A stretch of DNA of 39,508 nt from Acidimicrobiales bacterium (lineage in GTDB: Bacteria; Actinomycetota; Acidimicrobiia; Acidimicrobiales; Iamiaceae): contig JAOBWM010000057.1 in the NCBI GenBank assembly GCA_025463365.1, positions 1-39,508 of the forward strand, given 5' to 3'. The notes under the pieces are model-generated. The model was given only the letters and a program-made list of their open reading frames with translations. It was not told the origin of the DNA and did no database searches. Both the position numbers and the translations under genes were made by a program. Positions within the stretch are counted from its first letter, which is position 1. Each line of letters begins with the position of its first letter. Positions 7,768-15,772 of the stretch are shown piece by piece.

Positions 7768-10129
7768 AGATGTTGTCGAAGCTGGCGGCGTCGGTGGTGG
7801 TGACGTTGGCGCCCGCCGTGATCCGCATCCGCACCGCGGTGAGGGCGAACGGGTCGGGGGTCGACGTGAGGACCGTCCACGTGCCCGGCGCCGTGGCTCC
7901 CGAGGCGTACTCCCAGTAGAGCCGTCCGGCTGCCTCGCGGAAGCGCAGCCACTGCATCTGCGCCGGCACGTAGGTCGGCCACGACGGCGTCAGGTTGCTC
8001 TCCGGTCCTCCGTTGGCGACCCAGGCGGTGAGGCTGCCGCTGGCGAAGAAGAACGAGGCGCTGTGCGTGGCGTCCAGCCACAGGTACACCGACGTCTCCC
8101 CGTAGGTGGAGCCGCCGACACCGCCGTTCGCCGGCCGCACCACCTGCACCTGCAGCGAGCGACCGGTCTGGTCGTGGGTCGCCGTGCTCTGCAGGGTGCC
8201 GCTCGTCCACGAGCCGGCGGGGTGCGTGATCACGAGCCGCCCACCGCTGGGCACCACCGTCGACCCGTTGGTGATGGTGGTCCACGTCGAGGAGAGCGCT
8301 GACGTGTCGAAGGTGTCGGCTGGGCCGACGCCCGTCGAAGGTGGCGGGGGCGGGGCCGGGGGCGGCGGGGTCGTCGTCGTCGGCAGGGTGGTGATCAGCT
8401 GCTCGATGGACGCGTCCACCGCGGTCGCGTTCGAGAGCGTCAGGTAGTACTGGTTGCCGGTGCCGAGGGTGAACGTGTTGCGGCCGGAGCTGTCGATGGC
8501 GTTGGTGCCCGGGCCGACCTCTCGGAGTGCGGTGTCGCTCGGGCGGATGGCGTCGTACACGGCGACGAGGTCGTAGGAGTAGATCCAGTTGTTCGGGCCG
8601 ACGAAGGCCTCGTAGGCGACGCGCACCGGCGAGGTGGAGGGGTGGGTGCGCGAGATGGTGTCGCCCGTGTGGATCGCATCGCCGACCTCGTAGCCGGCCC
8701 AGACGATCTTGGTGGGCCACCCCGAGGAGACCTGCTGCGCCGCGGCCGGATCGCCGACGAGGTTGTTCTCGCCGGACCGACTCGGGTAGCCGCCACCCAT
8801 GATCACCAGGCGCTTCACCTTGCGCGCCACGAGGTCCTGCCCGCCGAGCGGGCTGGTGGCGTCACCGGGGGAGGCGAGGAGCGCAGCCAGGTTCCCGTTG
8901 TAGCCCGCCTCCACGACGACGACCGATCCGTCGGCCTGGGCGGCGAGCGCTTGGCGGAACACCGTGACCGCCGATGCCGGCGTCGGCGTGGAGGCCGGCG
9001 CGAGCGCGGCGCACGGCTTCACGAAGTCCACGGTGTTGACGTCGGTACCCGTGTTCGGCATCGACGTCCCGATGGGCACGGACGCCGACCCGTAGTAGGC
9101 GGCCACCGCGAGGGCACACCGCCACGAGTTGACGGCCACGTTGGGTCGGCTCGTCCGGGTGTTGAGGCCGATGGCCACGACCTTGGCCTCGCCGCGCAGC
9201 TGGAGGCCGAACGCGGTGGCGAGCGCCCCCACGTCGTCGGCATCGCTGAACAGGTCGGTGTCGACGATCAGGGGCGTCGGCCCTGACCCCGACGGGGTCG
9301 TGGTGGTCGTGGTGGTCGGCGGGGTCGTCGTCGTGGGCGATGTGGTCGTGGTCGTTGTGGTCGTCGTGGCGGCTGGGCGCAACGCGGTCAGGACCGCGAC
9401 CGTCTCGTCCTGCGCCGTCGAGGGCTTGGAGCTCTTGGCGCCCGATGCGCCGGCGGCCGGCTGCACCTGTTGGTCGAGGCTGCCCGAGCGGAACGCGTCG
9501 GCGTCCGCGACATCACCGAGCTCCCCCATCCCGCTCGGCACGGACCAGGTGGAGGCTCGCTTGGCCTTCTTGGTCGACCCAGCGAACGCGGCCACGAGGA
9601 GCGAGCCCGGTTGCGTGGTCGTCACCGATGGTGTCGACGCCGAGCCGGCGGCGGCGGTGGTGTTGCCCGCCGATGCCATCACGGGGGTCACCGTGTCGAC
9701 GCCACCGAAGGCGGCGAGGAAGGCGACGCCTCCGATCGACCGGTCGGTCGACCACGAGTAGGCGCTCTCGCCGGCGACGAACGTGTGGGTGTAGGTGGCG
9801 ATGGCGAGGGTCGACCCGCGGTTCGTGCGCGACGCGAGCACCCACCCGTTCGGCGCGGTGATCGTCGGCTGCGCGGTGGCGCCGAGCCCGAGCGAGGCGA
9901 GCAGCACGTCTCCCGACGCGGCGCCGACCGGTGCCGACAGCCGGATCGTCCGGGTCGATGCTGATCGGTAGGTCACCGTCGTCGCACCCCGGGACGCGAT
10001 GGTGGTCGCCGCCCCTGCGGTGGTCGCAGTGGTGGGCGAACCGGCCGCCGCCAGGCCCAGCGCCACCACGACGGCGACCAGGAACACGACCACATGGCGT
10101 GACCTCAGTGCTGCCGTCGAACCCCTCAC
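7757..10129 (-). CDS. Secreted nucleoside-hydrolase-like multidomain protein
   Basis: The GTG at 10129 gives 790 residues beginning with a clean signal peptide (basic start, ~18 hydrophobic residues, Ala-rich cleavage zone). An upstream in-frame GTG at 10207 would add 26 residues but sits before the likely transcription start. After the signal comes a ~210-residue beta-rich domain, a Thr-rich linker, then an inosine/uridine nucleoside hydrolase-like domain from ~287: calcium-site DTD at 290-292 followed by DADD, then the EAGYNGNLAALL and VKRLVIMGGG segments. A Pro-rich linker leads to a ~180-residue C-terminal domain resembling a concanavalin/LamG-like sandwich. It probably acts outside the cell on nucleosides or another N-glycoside. 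It ends tail-to-tail with the operon above, overlapping by 11 bases. Confidence 0.75.
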   Translation of the reverse strand: MRGSTAALRSRHVVVFLVAVVVALGLAAAGSPTTATTAGAATTIASRGATTVTYRSASTRTIRLSAPVGAASGDVLLASLGLGATAQPTITAPNGWVLASRTNRGSTLAIATYTHTFVAGESAYSWSTDRSIGGVAFLAAFGGVDTVTPVMASAGNTTAAAGSASTPSVTTTQPGSLLVAAFAGSTKKAKRASTWSVPSGMGELGDVADADAFRSGSLDQQVQPAAGASGAKSSKPSTAQDETVAVLTALRPAATTTTTTTTTSPTTTTPPTTTTTTTPSGSGPTPLIVDTDLFSDADDVGALATAFGLQLRGEAKVVAIGLNTRTSRPNVAVNSWRCALAVAAYYGSASVPIGTSMPNTGTDVNTVDFVKPCAALAPASTPTPASAVTVFRQALAAQADGSVVVVEAGYNGNLAALLASPGDATSPLGGQDLVARKVKRLVIMGGGYPSRSGENNLVGDPAAAQQVSSGWPTKIVWAGYEVGDAIHTGDTISRTHPSTSPVRVAYEAFVGPNNWIYSYDLVAVYDAIRPSDTALREVGPGTNAIDSSGRNTFTLGTGNQYYLTLSNATAVDASIEQLITTLPTTTTPPPPAPPPPPSTGVGPADTFDTSALSSTWTTITNGSTVVPSGGRLVITHPAGSWTSGTLQSTATHDQTGRSLQVQVVRPANGGVGGSTYGETSVYLWLDATHSASFFFASGSLTAWVANGGPESNLTPSWPTYVPAQMQWLRFREAAGRLYWEYASGATAPGTWTVLTSTPDPFALTAVRMRITAGANVTTTDAASFDNIFTS
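9297..9369 (-). repeat. Low-complexity Thr-rich linker tract
   Basis: Reiterated GTGGTCGT-like DNA on the plus strand encodes a Thr-rich linker between the N-terminal beta domain and the hydrolase domain of the secreted protein. This is typical of flexible, possibly glycosylated, linkers in secreted actinobacterial proteins. Confidence 0.65.
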
Positions 10130-10209
10130 GCCTTCCGTCTCCCTCTCCCCAGTCGGCCGACGCGCCTTGTGAGAGCGGGGAAAGGCCCCCAGCCGACGGT
10201 CGACCACGC

Positions 10210-10215
10210 AGCGTA
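10210..10215 (-). promoter_or_regulatory. Candidate -10 (TACGCT) for the nucleoside hydrolase-like gene
   Basis: TACGCT fits the actinobacterial TAnnnT -10. It ends two bases before the GTG at 10207, so transcription would begin inside or after that codon. The GTG at 10129 is then the better start, with a leader of about 74 bases. No good -35 was seen. Confidence 0.4.
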
Positions 10216-10234
10216 GTCGATTTCGGGACGAACG

Positions 10235-11230
10235 TTACTCGGGAGGGTCGTCGAGCACGCCGCCGAGCGCCGGGAACACCCTGGCGACCTTGGCGGTGAG
10301 GTAGTCGCCGTAGGTGCCGGACCAGTCGTGGACGCTCGCTCCGTCCCAGCGGCGGGGCGCGTCGTCGACCGGTGCATCGTCGGCGAGCGGCACCGGCAGG
10401 ATCTCGGCACCCCAACCAGGGTCGAAGAAGAAGGGGAACGACAGCCGATCACGGGTGCCGCCAGCGTGGCGGACGCGGTGCGGCGTGGATCGGTAGCGCC
10501 CACTGGTCATGCGGTCGAGCATGTCGCCGAGGTTGACCACGAACGTCCCGTCGACGGCCGGCACGTCGATCCACCCGCCGGGCCCGCGCACCTGGAGCCC
10601 GGGCGTGCCGTCGTGGGCGAGGATCGTCAGGAGGCCGTAGTCGGTGTGCTCGGCCACGCCCCACTCGTCGTCGCCCGCGGGCCGGGCCGGATAGCGGAAG
10701 ATGCGGAAGAGCACGGTGGGATCGGCGGTCAGGTTGCGGTCGAACCAGCCGGCGTCCAGGCCGAGCGCCACGCCCACGTCTCGCGCCAGGAGGTGGCCGA
10801 GCGCGGTCATGGCGTCCATCCAGGCGAGCACGGCAGGCCGCAGGTCAGGTACGGATGCCGGGAACAGGTTGGGCCCGTGCAGCGGTGTCCCGGCCTGGAC
10901 CCGGGGATCGTCGGCGCCCAGCTCGGCGCCGAAGTAGATCCCCTCCTTGTGGTCGGGCCGGCCCGACGTCAGCTCGCCGCCCTCGGGGAACCAGCCGCGC
11001 CACGCCCGTCCGCCGCGGGCCATCGCGATCGCTGCCTTCTCGGATTCGGGACGGGCGAAGAACGTGCGGGCGACGGCATCGAGCCGGGGGAGGAGCGTGG
11101 GATCCACGCCGTGACCAGACACGAGGAAGAAGCCTGTGGCCCGGCAGGCCCGGTCGATCGCCTCGGGGGCGTGGCGGTCGGTGAGGTCGATCACCGGGAG
11201 GTCGTCCACGTCGAGCAGTCTGCCCGTCAC
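10235..11230 (-). CDS. 2OG-Fe(II) oxygenase, isopenicillin N synthase-like family
   Basis: 331 residues from the GTG at 11230. The N-terminus (LPVIDL) and the segment [10 protein letters not shown] match the DIOX_N domain. The double-stranded beta-helix holds the iron ligands HTD (in [12 protein letters not shown]) and the distal His (STPHRV), and the 2-oxoglutarate-binding Arg and Ser lie in RLSFPFFF. All key residues are present, so it should be an active non-heme iron hydroxylase or desaturase of unknown substrate. A longer open frame extends to 11641 but runs into the divergent gene and lacks family similarity, so I reject it. It is divergent from the membrane protein at 11265 with 34 bases between starts. 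Confidence 0.85.
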   Translation of the reverse strand: MTGRLLDVDDLPVIDLTDRHAPEAIDRACRATGFFLVSGHGVDPTLLPRLDAVARTFFARPESEKAAIAMARGGRAWRGWFPEGGELTSGRPDHKEGIYFGAELGADDPRVQAGTPLHGPNLFPASVPDLRPAVLAWMDAMTALGHLLARDVGVALGLDAGWFDRNLTADPTVLFRIFRYPARPAGDDEWGVAEHTDYGLLTILAHDGTPGLQVRGPGGWIDVPAVDGTFVVNLGDMLDRMTSGRYRSTPHRVRHAGGTRDRLSFPFFFDPGWGAEILPVPLADDAPVDDAPRRWDGASVHDWSGTYGDYLTAKVARVFPALGGVLDDPPE

Positions 11231-11252
11231 CTGGGGGCAGGCGTTCGTGGGC

Positions 11253-11258
11253 AATGAT
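11253..11258 (+). promoter_or_regulatory. Candidate -10 (AATGAT) for a leaderless transcript
   Basis: AATGAT ends six bases before the GTG at 11265, the spacing seen at many other starts here. Its first base departs from TAnnnT. The 34-base gap also has to serve the opposite gene. Confidence 0.35.
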
Positions 11259-11264
11259 CTGCAG

Positions 11265-13739
11265 GTGAGCTCGGCCGTGGTGGGCGTGGACGAGGCGGTG
11301 GCCCCGGGATCGACCGCGTCGCACGAACACGACGACGACGACCTGCTGTCGGGGCCCGCGTGGGGCCGCCATCCGCTGGACATCGTCCGTCTCGTGGTGG
11401 CGGGCGTCGCCCTGGTGGCGGGCGCCGCGCTTGCCCTGCGCCACCCCACCACCGTCCGCTCCGTGTCGGTGAACCTCGTGGACCTCGTGGCCGACCTCCC
11501 GGGCTGGGTCCGCGAGGTCCTCGTCGGATCGACCCAGCTGCTCGCCCTGCTCGTTCCGGCGGTCATGGCCATCTTGTTGGTCCGGACGCCGCGGATGTTG
11601 GCCACCGCGTTCGGTGCCGCCTTCGCGGCGGCCTTCGCCATGACGATGCTTCAGGGTCGCCTCGACGATGCCGTGCCCCATCGGGTGGTGCTGGCCAACG
11701 CCCGGGCCTCCTGGATCGCCGGCGCCGCCTTCCCGTCGGGCGCGTACCTCGCCGGCTTCACGGCCGTGGTCGTCGTGCTCGGACCGGTGCTCTCGCGGGG
11801 CTGGCGCCGGGCCGCCGTCGTCGGCGTCGGCATCGCCGCTCTCGGCCGGATCCTCACGGCGGTGGCGGTGCCGCTCAACATCGAGGTGACGCTCGCCCTC
11901 GGTGCCGTCGTCGGCTCCGCGACGCTCGCCATCTTCGGCTCGCCCCGGCGCACGGCCAGCCGGCGAGCGGTCCTCGCCGGGCTCACGTCGGCGGGCTTCC
12001 CGGCGGTCGCCATCGACCCGCTCGACGTCGGCGCGGATCACGGCCAGACGTTCGAGGCGGTCACCGCCGAGGGCCACCGGGCCTTCGTCAAGCTGCTCGG
12101 CCGCGACGAACGATCGGCCGACCTCCTGTTCCGCTCGTTGCGCGCGTTGCGCGTGAAGGATCTCGACGACGAGCGACCGAGCTGGTCGCCAGCCGATCTC
12201 GTCGAGCACGAGGCCTTCACCTCGCTGCTCGCCGCCCGTCGCGGGGTCGTCGTGCCGGCCCTGGAGGCGGTCGGCACCACGGCGGGTGGCGACGGGATCC
12301 TCGCCGTCGAGCTGGTCGACGGGGAGCCGCTCGACGCGATGGATCCCGAGGAGATCACCGACCAGCTCCTCGACGAGGCCTGGGCCCAGCTCCGGCTCCT
12401 ACGCCGCCAGGGCATCGCCCACCGGTGGTTCACCGCCACGCACCTGCTCGTCGGCCAGGCCCGCACCGCGTCCGAGGATGAGGCCCCCTCCGATCCGGCG
12501 CCGGCGACGATCACCGTGATCGACTTCCGCTGGGCGGTCCACCAGGCCGACCCGGATCAGCTGGCAGCCGACGTCGCCATGCTCGTGGTCAGCCTGGCGC
12601 TCCTCGTGGGCGCGGAGCGGGCCGTGGCCTCGGCCGCCCGCTCGCTCGACCCGCCCGAGCTCGCCGCGGCCCTCCCGCTCGTGCAGCCCCTCGCCCTGCC
12701 CGACGACCTGCGCGACGCCATCAAGGGCCAGGCCCCGATCCTGCCGCTCGTCCGCAAGCGGCTCCAGGTGGCCGCAGGCAACGTGCCCTACAAGCTCGCC
12801 GACATCGAGCGGATCAGCGTTCGCCAGCTCGTGTCGCTCGTCGGCGGTGTGGTCGCCAGCTACACGCTGCTGTCGTTCGCCTCGAACTGGGCGGACATCG
12901 TCGCCGCGCTCCGGTCCGTCTCGGCAACCGACGCACCGATCCTCGTCATCCTCGCCGCGGTGCCCTACGTGGCGGGGGCGGCCACGTTCGCGTCCGTGGT
13001 TCCGAAGCCGCTGCCGTTCGCGGAGGTCGTCCGCCTGATGGTCGGCCAGTCCTTCCTCAACCGGTTCACGCCCGCCAACGCCGGCGGCATGGCCCTTCGC
13101 ATCCGGTACCTGCAGAAGCGAGGCGTCGACCTCGGCGGCGCCGCGGCCGGCGTGGCCCTCACCAGTGTTGCCAGCGCCATCGGCCAGGTGGTCGTGTTGG
13201 CCACCTTCGCGGCCTGGGCCGGATCGGGCGGCGCCTTCCGCTTCTCGCTGCCGCAGGCCAGCTCCATCGCGGTGGGTGCCGCGGTGGTCGCGGTGCTCGG
13301 TGGGCTGGTGTGGTTCACGCCGGTCGGGCGGCGCGTGGTCGCCCGTCGCGTCGAGACGACGGTGAGGTCGGTGTGGAAGACGCTCCGGGCGTTGTCGCAC
13401 GAGCCCGGCCGCTTCGTCACGCTGTTCGCCACCACGCTGCTCGGCAAGATCGCGGTGATCGCTGCGTTCGCAGCGAGCTGCCGGGCCCTCGATCTCGGCA
13501 TCGCCTTCCCGAAGCTCGGGCTCTTGTACCTGACCGCATCGTCGTTGGCGGCGGCGGCACCGACCCCGGGCGGAGTGGGCGCGGTCGAAGCGGCGCTGAC
13601 CGCGGCGCTGACCGGCGCCGGGGCCCCGCCGGCCGAGGCGCTGTCCGCGGTGTTCCTGTTCCGTCTCGCCACCTACTGGCTGCCCGTACCGTTCGGGTGG
13701 TTCGCGCTCCGCCGCCTCCAGCGATCGATCCTCGCTTGA
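11265..13739 (+). CDS. PAP2-like / pseudokinase / MprF-type flippase fusion membrane protein
   Basis: 824 residues from the GTG at 11265. Residues ~20-220 are membrane segments resembling a PAP2 phosphatase, but the usual PSGH is PSGA (157-160) and the SR..H..D motif is degraded, so catalysis is unlikely. Residues ~230-500 resemble an ABC1/RIO/APH-type kinase. The catalytic loop reads HRW (386-388) instead of HRD/HGD, the metal Asn is His 393, and DFG is DFR (423-425), so it looks like a pseudokinase. The C-terminal ~300 residues are the lysylphosphatidylglycerol synthase membrane region (YbhN/UPF0104), with [13 protein letters not shown] and [11 protein letters not shown] signature segments, the flippase half of MprF. 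Likely role, inferred: lipid translocation controlled by the kinase-like module. The start was chosen because the longer frame overlaps the divergent oxygenase. Confidence 0.8.
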   Translation: MSSAVVGVDEAVAPGSTASHEHDDDDLLSGPAWGRHPLDIVRLVVAGVALVAGAALALRHPTTVRSVSVNLVDLVADLPGWVREVLVGSTQLLALLVPAVMAILLVRTPRMLATAFGAAFAAAFAMTMLQGRLDDAVPHRVVLANARASWIAGAAFPSGAYLAGFTAVVVVLGPVLSRGWRRAAVVGVGIAALGRILTAVAVPLNIEVTLALGAVVGSATLAIFGSPRRTASRRAVLAGLTSAGFPAVAIDPLDVGADHGQTFEAVTAEGHRAFVKLLGRDERSADLLFRSLRALRVKDLDDERPSWSPADLVEHEAFTSLLAARRGVVVPALEAVGTTAGGDGILAVELVDGEPLDAMDPEEITDQLLDEAWAQLRLLRRQGIAHRWFTATHLLVGQARTASEDEAPSDPAPATITVIDFRWAVHQADPDQLAADVAMLVVSLALLVGAERAVASAARSLDPPELAAALPLVQPLALPDDLRDAIKGQAPILPLVRKRLQVAAGNVPYKLADIERISVRQLVSLVGGVVASYTLLSFASNWADIVAALRSVSATDAPILVILAAVPYVAGAATFASVVPKPLPFAEVVRLMVGQSFLNRFTPANAGGMALRIRYLQKRGVDLGGAAAGVALTSVASAIGQVVVLATFAAWAGSGGAFRFSLPQASSIAVGAAVVAVLGGLVWFTPVGRRVVARRVETTVRSVWKTLRALSHEPGRFVTLFATTLLGKIAVIAAFAASCRALDLGIAFPKLGLLYLTASSLAAAAPTPGGVGAVEAALTAALTGAGAPPAEALSAVFLFRLATYWLPVPFGWFALRRLQRSILA

Positions 13740-13745
13740 GCGGTG

Positions 13746-13777
13746 CCGGTGACCCGGACGCGGCCCCTGGTCACCGG
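13746..13777. terminator. 9-bp perfect inverted repeat between genes (terminator or operator)
   Basis: CCGGTGACC at 13746-13754 pairs with GGTCACCGG at 13769-13777 around a 14-base loop. It begins seven bases after the stop of the membrane fusion gene, with no T-run. A TAGGGT hexamer follows at once (13778-13783), so the element could end the upstream transcript or act as an operator around the -35 of the next gene. Confidence 0.5.
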
Positions 13778-13783
13778 TAGGGT
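13778..13783 (+). promoter_or_regulatory. Candidate -10 (TAGGGT) for the disulfide operon
   Basis: TAGGGT lies just after the inverted repeat and 29 bases before the GTG at 13813. The predicted leader is about 20 bases with no clear Shine-Dalgarno. Confidence 0.35.
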
Positions 13784-13812
13784 CGGCGTCCCGCCGATCC
13801 CCCCTGCTTGCC

Positions 13813-14400
13813 GTGGACACCGACACCGTCACCCTCTTCTTCGCCTTGCTCGCCACGTTGGCCCAGGCCGTCGTGGTGGTGGCCGTCGTGCTCGCGGTGG
13901 GAGGCCGGTTCGTCCCGGCAGTGGCTCGCGCCGGCGTCGCGGCCCGGGCCCAGGTCGGCCCCCAAGCACTCGCCCTCGCTGCCGTGGTCGCGCTGGTGTG
14001 CACCCTCGGCAGCCTCTACCTCTCCGACGGCGGCCACTGGTTCTCGAACGCCCCCGAGTTCCCGCCGTGCAAGTTGTGCTGGTACCAGCGGATCGCCATG
14101 TACCCGCAGGTGGTGGTGCTCGGGATCGCGGCGTTGCGGCGTGACCGGGGTGTGCGCGTCACGGGCATCGTGCTGAGCGTCATCGGTGGCTCGGTGTCGA
14201 TCTACCACCTGCTCGTCGAGCGCTACCCGGCGCTGTCGACCTCCACCTCGTGCGACCCGACCAACCCGTGCGGGATCAAGTGGGTCGAGCGCTTCGGGTA
14301 CCTCACCATCCCCGGCATGGCCCTGTCGGGCTTCGCCCTCATCGTCGTGCTGCTCGCCGTGGCCGACCCACCCGCCCGCCGCCCCGAGGAGACCCCATGA
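13813..14400 (+). CDS. dsbB: DsbB-like disulfide bond formation membrane protein
   Basis: 195 residues with about four membrane helices. The first redox pair is CKLC (Cys 86 and 89), followed by WYQR, the DsbB/BdbC signature. A second Cys pair lies at 147 and 153 in the next extracytoplasmic loop. DsbB-type proteins reoxidise a thiol oxidase and pass electrons to quinone. The gene overlaps the next by ATGA, and that neighbour encodes a membrane-anchored CPHC thioredoxin-fold protein, its probable partner. The start is a GTG with weak ribosome-binding signal. Confidence 0.88.
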   Translation: MDTDTVTLFFALLATLAQAVVVVAVVLAVGGRFVPAVARAGVAARAQVGPQALALAAVVALVCTLGSLYLSDGGHWFSNAPEFPPCKLCWYQRIAMYPQVVVLGIAALRRDRGVRVTGIVLSVIGGSVSIYHLLVERYPALSTSTSCDPTNPCGIKWVERFGYLTIPGMALSGFALIVVLLAVADPPARRPEETP

Positions 14401-15092
14401 CCGCCACTCGACCGTCGGACCAGCAGAGCTCGGCCCTCTGGATCGGGATCATCGTGGTGGTCCTGGCGCTGGGCGTCGTCGCCGTGGTGATCGCACGCGG
14501 TTCCGGTTCGGGATCGGGCTCGACGGCGACGAAGGCCACGGTGGCCCCCGGCGCCCAGGTCTGCGCGAACACCGCGCCCGTCACGAGCGATGGTTCAGGG
14601 GCGCAGGACCTCCCGGCGTTCCAGTCGTCCGCCGGCGACGACGCGCTGTGCGCCACCATCCCCACCATCAAGGGCAAGGACCTCGACGGGAAGTCGATGA
14701 CGATCGGCCCGGCCGATGGCACGGCCAAGGTCGTGATGTTCGTGGCCCACTGGTGCCCGCACTGCCAGCGAGAGGTCCCGCTCATCGCCGCCCACCTGAA
14801 GAAGGTCCCGCTGCCGAGCGACGTCGAGCTCCTCACCGTCTCCACGGGCGTCCAGCCCACCGCGGACAACTACCCACCCAAGGCGTGGCTCGAACGCGAG
14901 CACTGGCCGGCACGGACCCTGGCCGACACCTCAGACAACGCCGACGCCCGTGCCTACGGGCTCACCTCGTACCCCTACTTCGTGGTCGCCGACTCCAAGG
15001 GCCGGGTGATCTACCGCACCAGCGGCGAGATCACCACCGACCAGTTCGATGCGTTGGTCAACGCGGCCCGGACCGGCACCTCGCCCGCCTGA
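14397..15092 (+). CDS. Membrane-anchored thioredoxin-fold protein (TlpA/DsbA-like, CPHC)
   Basis: 231 residues. One N-terminal membrane helix (~11-35) is followed by a Gly/Ser linker and an extracytoplasmic thioredoxin-like domain with the active site CPHC (Cys 120, Cys 123) in HWCPHCQREVP. The cis-Pro region is visible in the LTSYPYFVV segment. CPHC is the DsbA-type redox motif, so it may act as an oxidase of exported proteins recharged by the DsbB-like protein encoded immediately upstream (4-base overlap). Two more Cys (in VCANTAP and ALCATIP) may form a structural disulfide. A longer frame from 14250 exists but lies within the upstream gene; the ATG at 14397 fits the helix and the overlap. 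Confidence 0.88.
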   Translation: MTATRPSDQQSSALWIGIIVVVLALGVVAVVIARGSGSGSGSTATKATVAPGAQVCANTAPVTSDGSGAQDLPAFQSSAGDDALCATIPTIKGKDLDGKSMTIGPADGTAKVVMFVAHWCPHCQREVPLIAAHLKKVPLPSDVELLTVSTGVQPTADNYPPKAWLEREHWPARTLADTSDNADARAYGLTSYPYFVVADSKGRVIYRTSGEITTDQFDALVNAARTGTSPA

Positions 15093-15100
15093 TCCTCGGG

Positions 15101-15117
15101 ACCGGCTCAGGGCCGGT
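15101..15117. terminator. Short hairpin between convergent genes
   Basis: ACCGGC (15101-15106) and GCCGGT (15112-15117) form a six-base stem with a five-base loop across the junction of two convergent genes. There is no T-run on either strand, so it is only a possible bidirectional terminator. Confidence 0.35.
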
Positions 15118-15577
15118 AGATCCGGGCGAGCCAGTCACCGGTGAGCGGCGGCACGCTCAAGGCGTGCGCCGCCGCGAGCAGCCACCACAGCACCTCCGCG
15201 TGATCGGCACCGCCGGGCGCGGTGACCACCAGGCCGCGGCGCGGGTGGTCGGCGACCTTCACCCAACCCGCCGGCAGCACGAGTTGCTGTTCCGCGAGCC
15301 GGGCCAGGGCCTTGGGCCCACTCCCGTGCTCGATGCCGACGGTCGCTCGCCCGCCAGGGGTGGCCGGAGCCGACCACGTGCTGAGGGGCACGGCCTCGCC
15401 CCGCGACGAGAAGATCGCGGCGATGAAGTTCCGCGGCGGCAGCTCGTGGCCCTCCTCGACCGCGGGCAGGAAGTTGATCCAGCCTGCTGCCGCACCAGCG
15501 AGCGCGGCCATCTCCGCCACCACCGGCGTGAGGTCATCCTCGTCGAACTCGAGCTCTTCCGGAGCAGTCACAGCCAC
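15107..15577 (-). CDS. Conserved hypothetical protein, 156 residues
   Basis: I do not recognise the family. The protein is soluble, acidic at the N-terminus and Ala/Leu-rich, with a central strand-rich part (NFIAAIFSSRGEAVPLSTW) and a C-terminal segment rich in Trp, Leu and Ala (EVLWWLLAAAHAL). There are no obvious metal or catalytic motifs. The start was set at the GTG at 15577 because TACGCT lies exactly six bases upstream, the leaderless spacing common here; a GTG at 15601 would lie above that promoter. It is convergent with the thioredoxin gene and downstream of prmA on the same strand. Confidence 0.65.
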   Translation of the reverse strand: MAVTAPEELEFDEDDLTPVVAEMAALAGAAAGWINFLPAVEEGHELPPRNFIAAIFSSRGEAVPLSTWSAPATPGGRATVGIEHGSGPKALARLAEQQLVLPAGWVKVADHPRRGLVVTAPGGADHAEVLWWLLAAAHALSVPPLTGDWLARIYRP

Positions 15578-15734
15578 CGGCCGAGCGTAGGGGAGCGACA
15601 CCCGGGCGCTGTCGTGCTCGTTTCCGTCGGCCGTGGCCAGATTCGGAGCACGAGGCAGAGGCTGTGCCCAGCGCTCCCAGGGCGCTGGCTACGAGCCCGA
15701 TGCCAATGAGGGTCGCAGCGACGTGCTCGACCAT
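15534..15734 (-). CDS. Possible small membrane protein, 66 residues
   Basis: The ATG at 15734 is preceded by AAGGAG with seven-base spacing, one of the best ribosome-binding sites in the window. The predicted peptide starts with a ~20-residue hydrophobic helix (AATLIGIGLVASALGALGTA) and continues with a basic, Cys-containing tail. It starts 38 bases after the prmA stop and its end overlaps the next gene's start by 44 bases in another frame. The tail lacks the look of a conserved domain, so only the first part may matter, or the frame may be fortuitous. Confidence 0.4.
   Translation of the reverse strand: MVEHVAATLIGIGLVASALGALGTASASCSESGHGRRKRARQRPGVAPLRSAGGCDCSGRARVRRG
15584..15589 (-). promoter_or_regulatory. 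Candidate -10 (TACGCT), leaderless start at 15577
   Basis: TACGCT ends six bases before the GTG at 15577. It belongs to the recurring TAnnnT-N6-start pattern of this window. Confidence 0.5.
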
Positions 15735-15741
15735 CAGGTCG

Positions 15742-15747
15742 CTCCTT
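15742..15747 (-). promoter_or_regulatory. Strong Shine-Dalgarno (AAGGAG) for the small ORF
   Basis: AAGGAG on the minus strand, seven bases before the ATG at 15734. It is the main reason to take the 66-residue frame seriously. Confidence 0.5.
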
Positions 15748-15772
15748 GGTGTTGCCATATGGGTCCCGAGTC

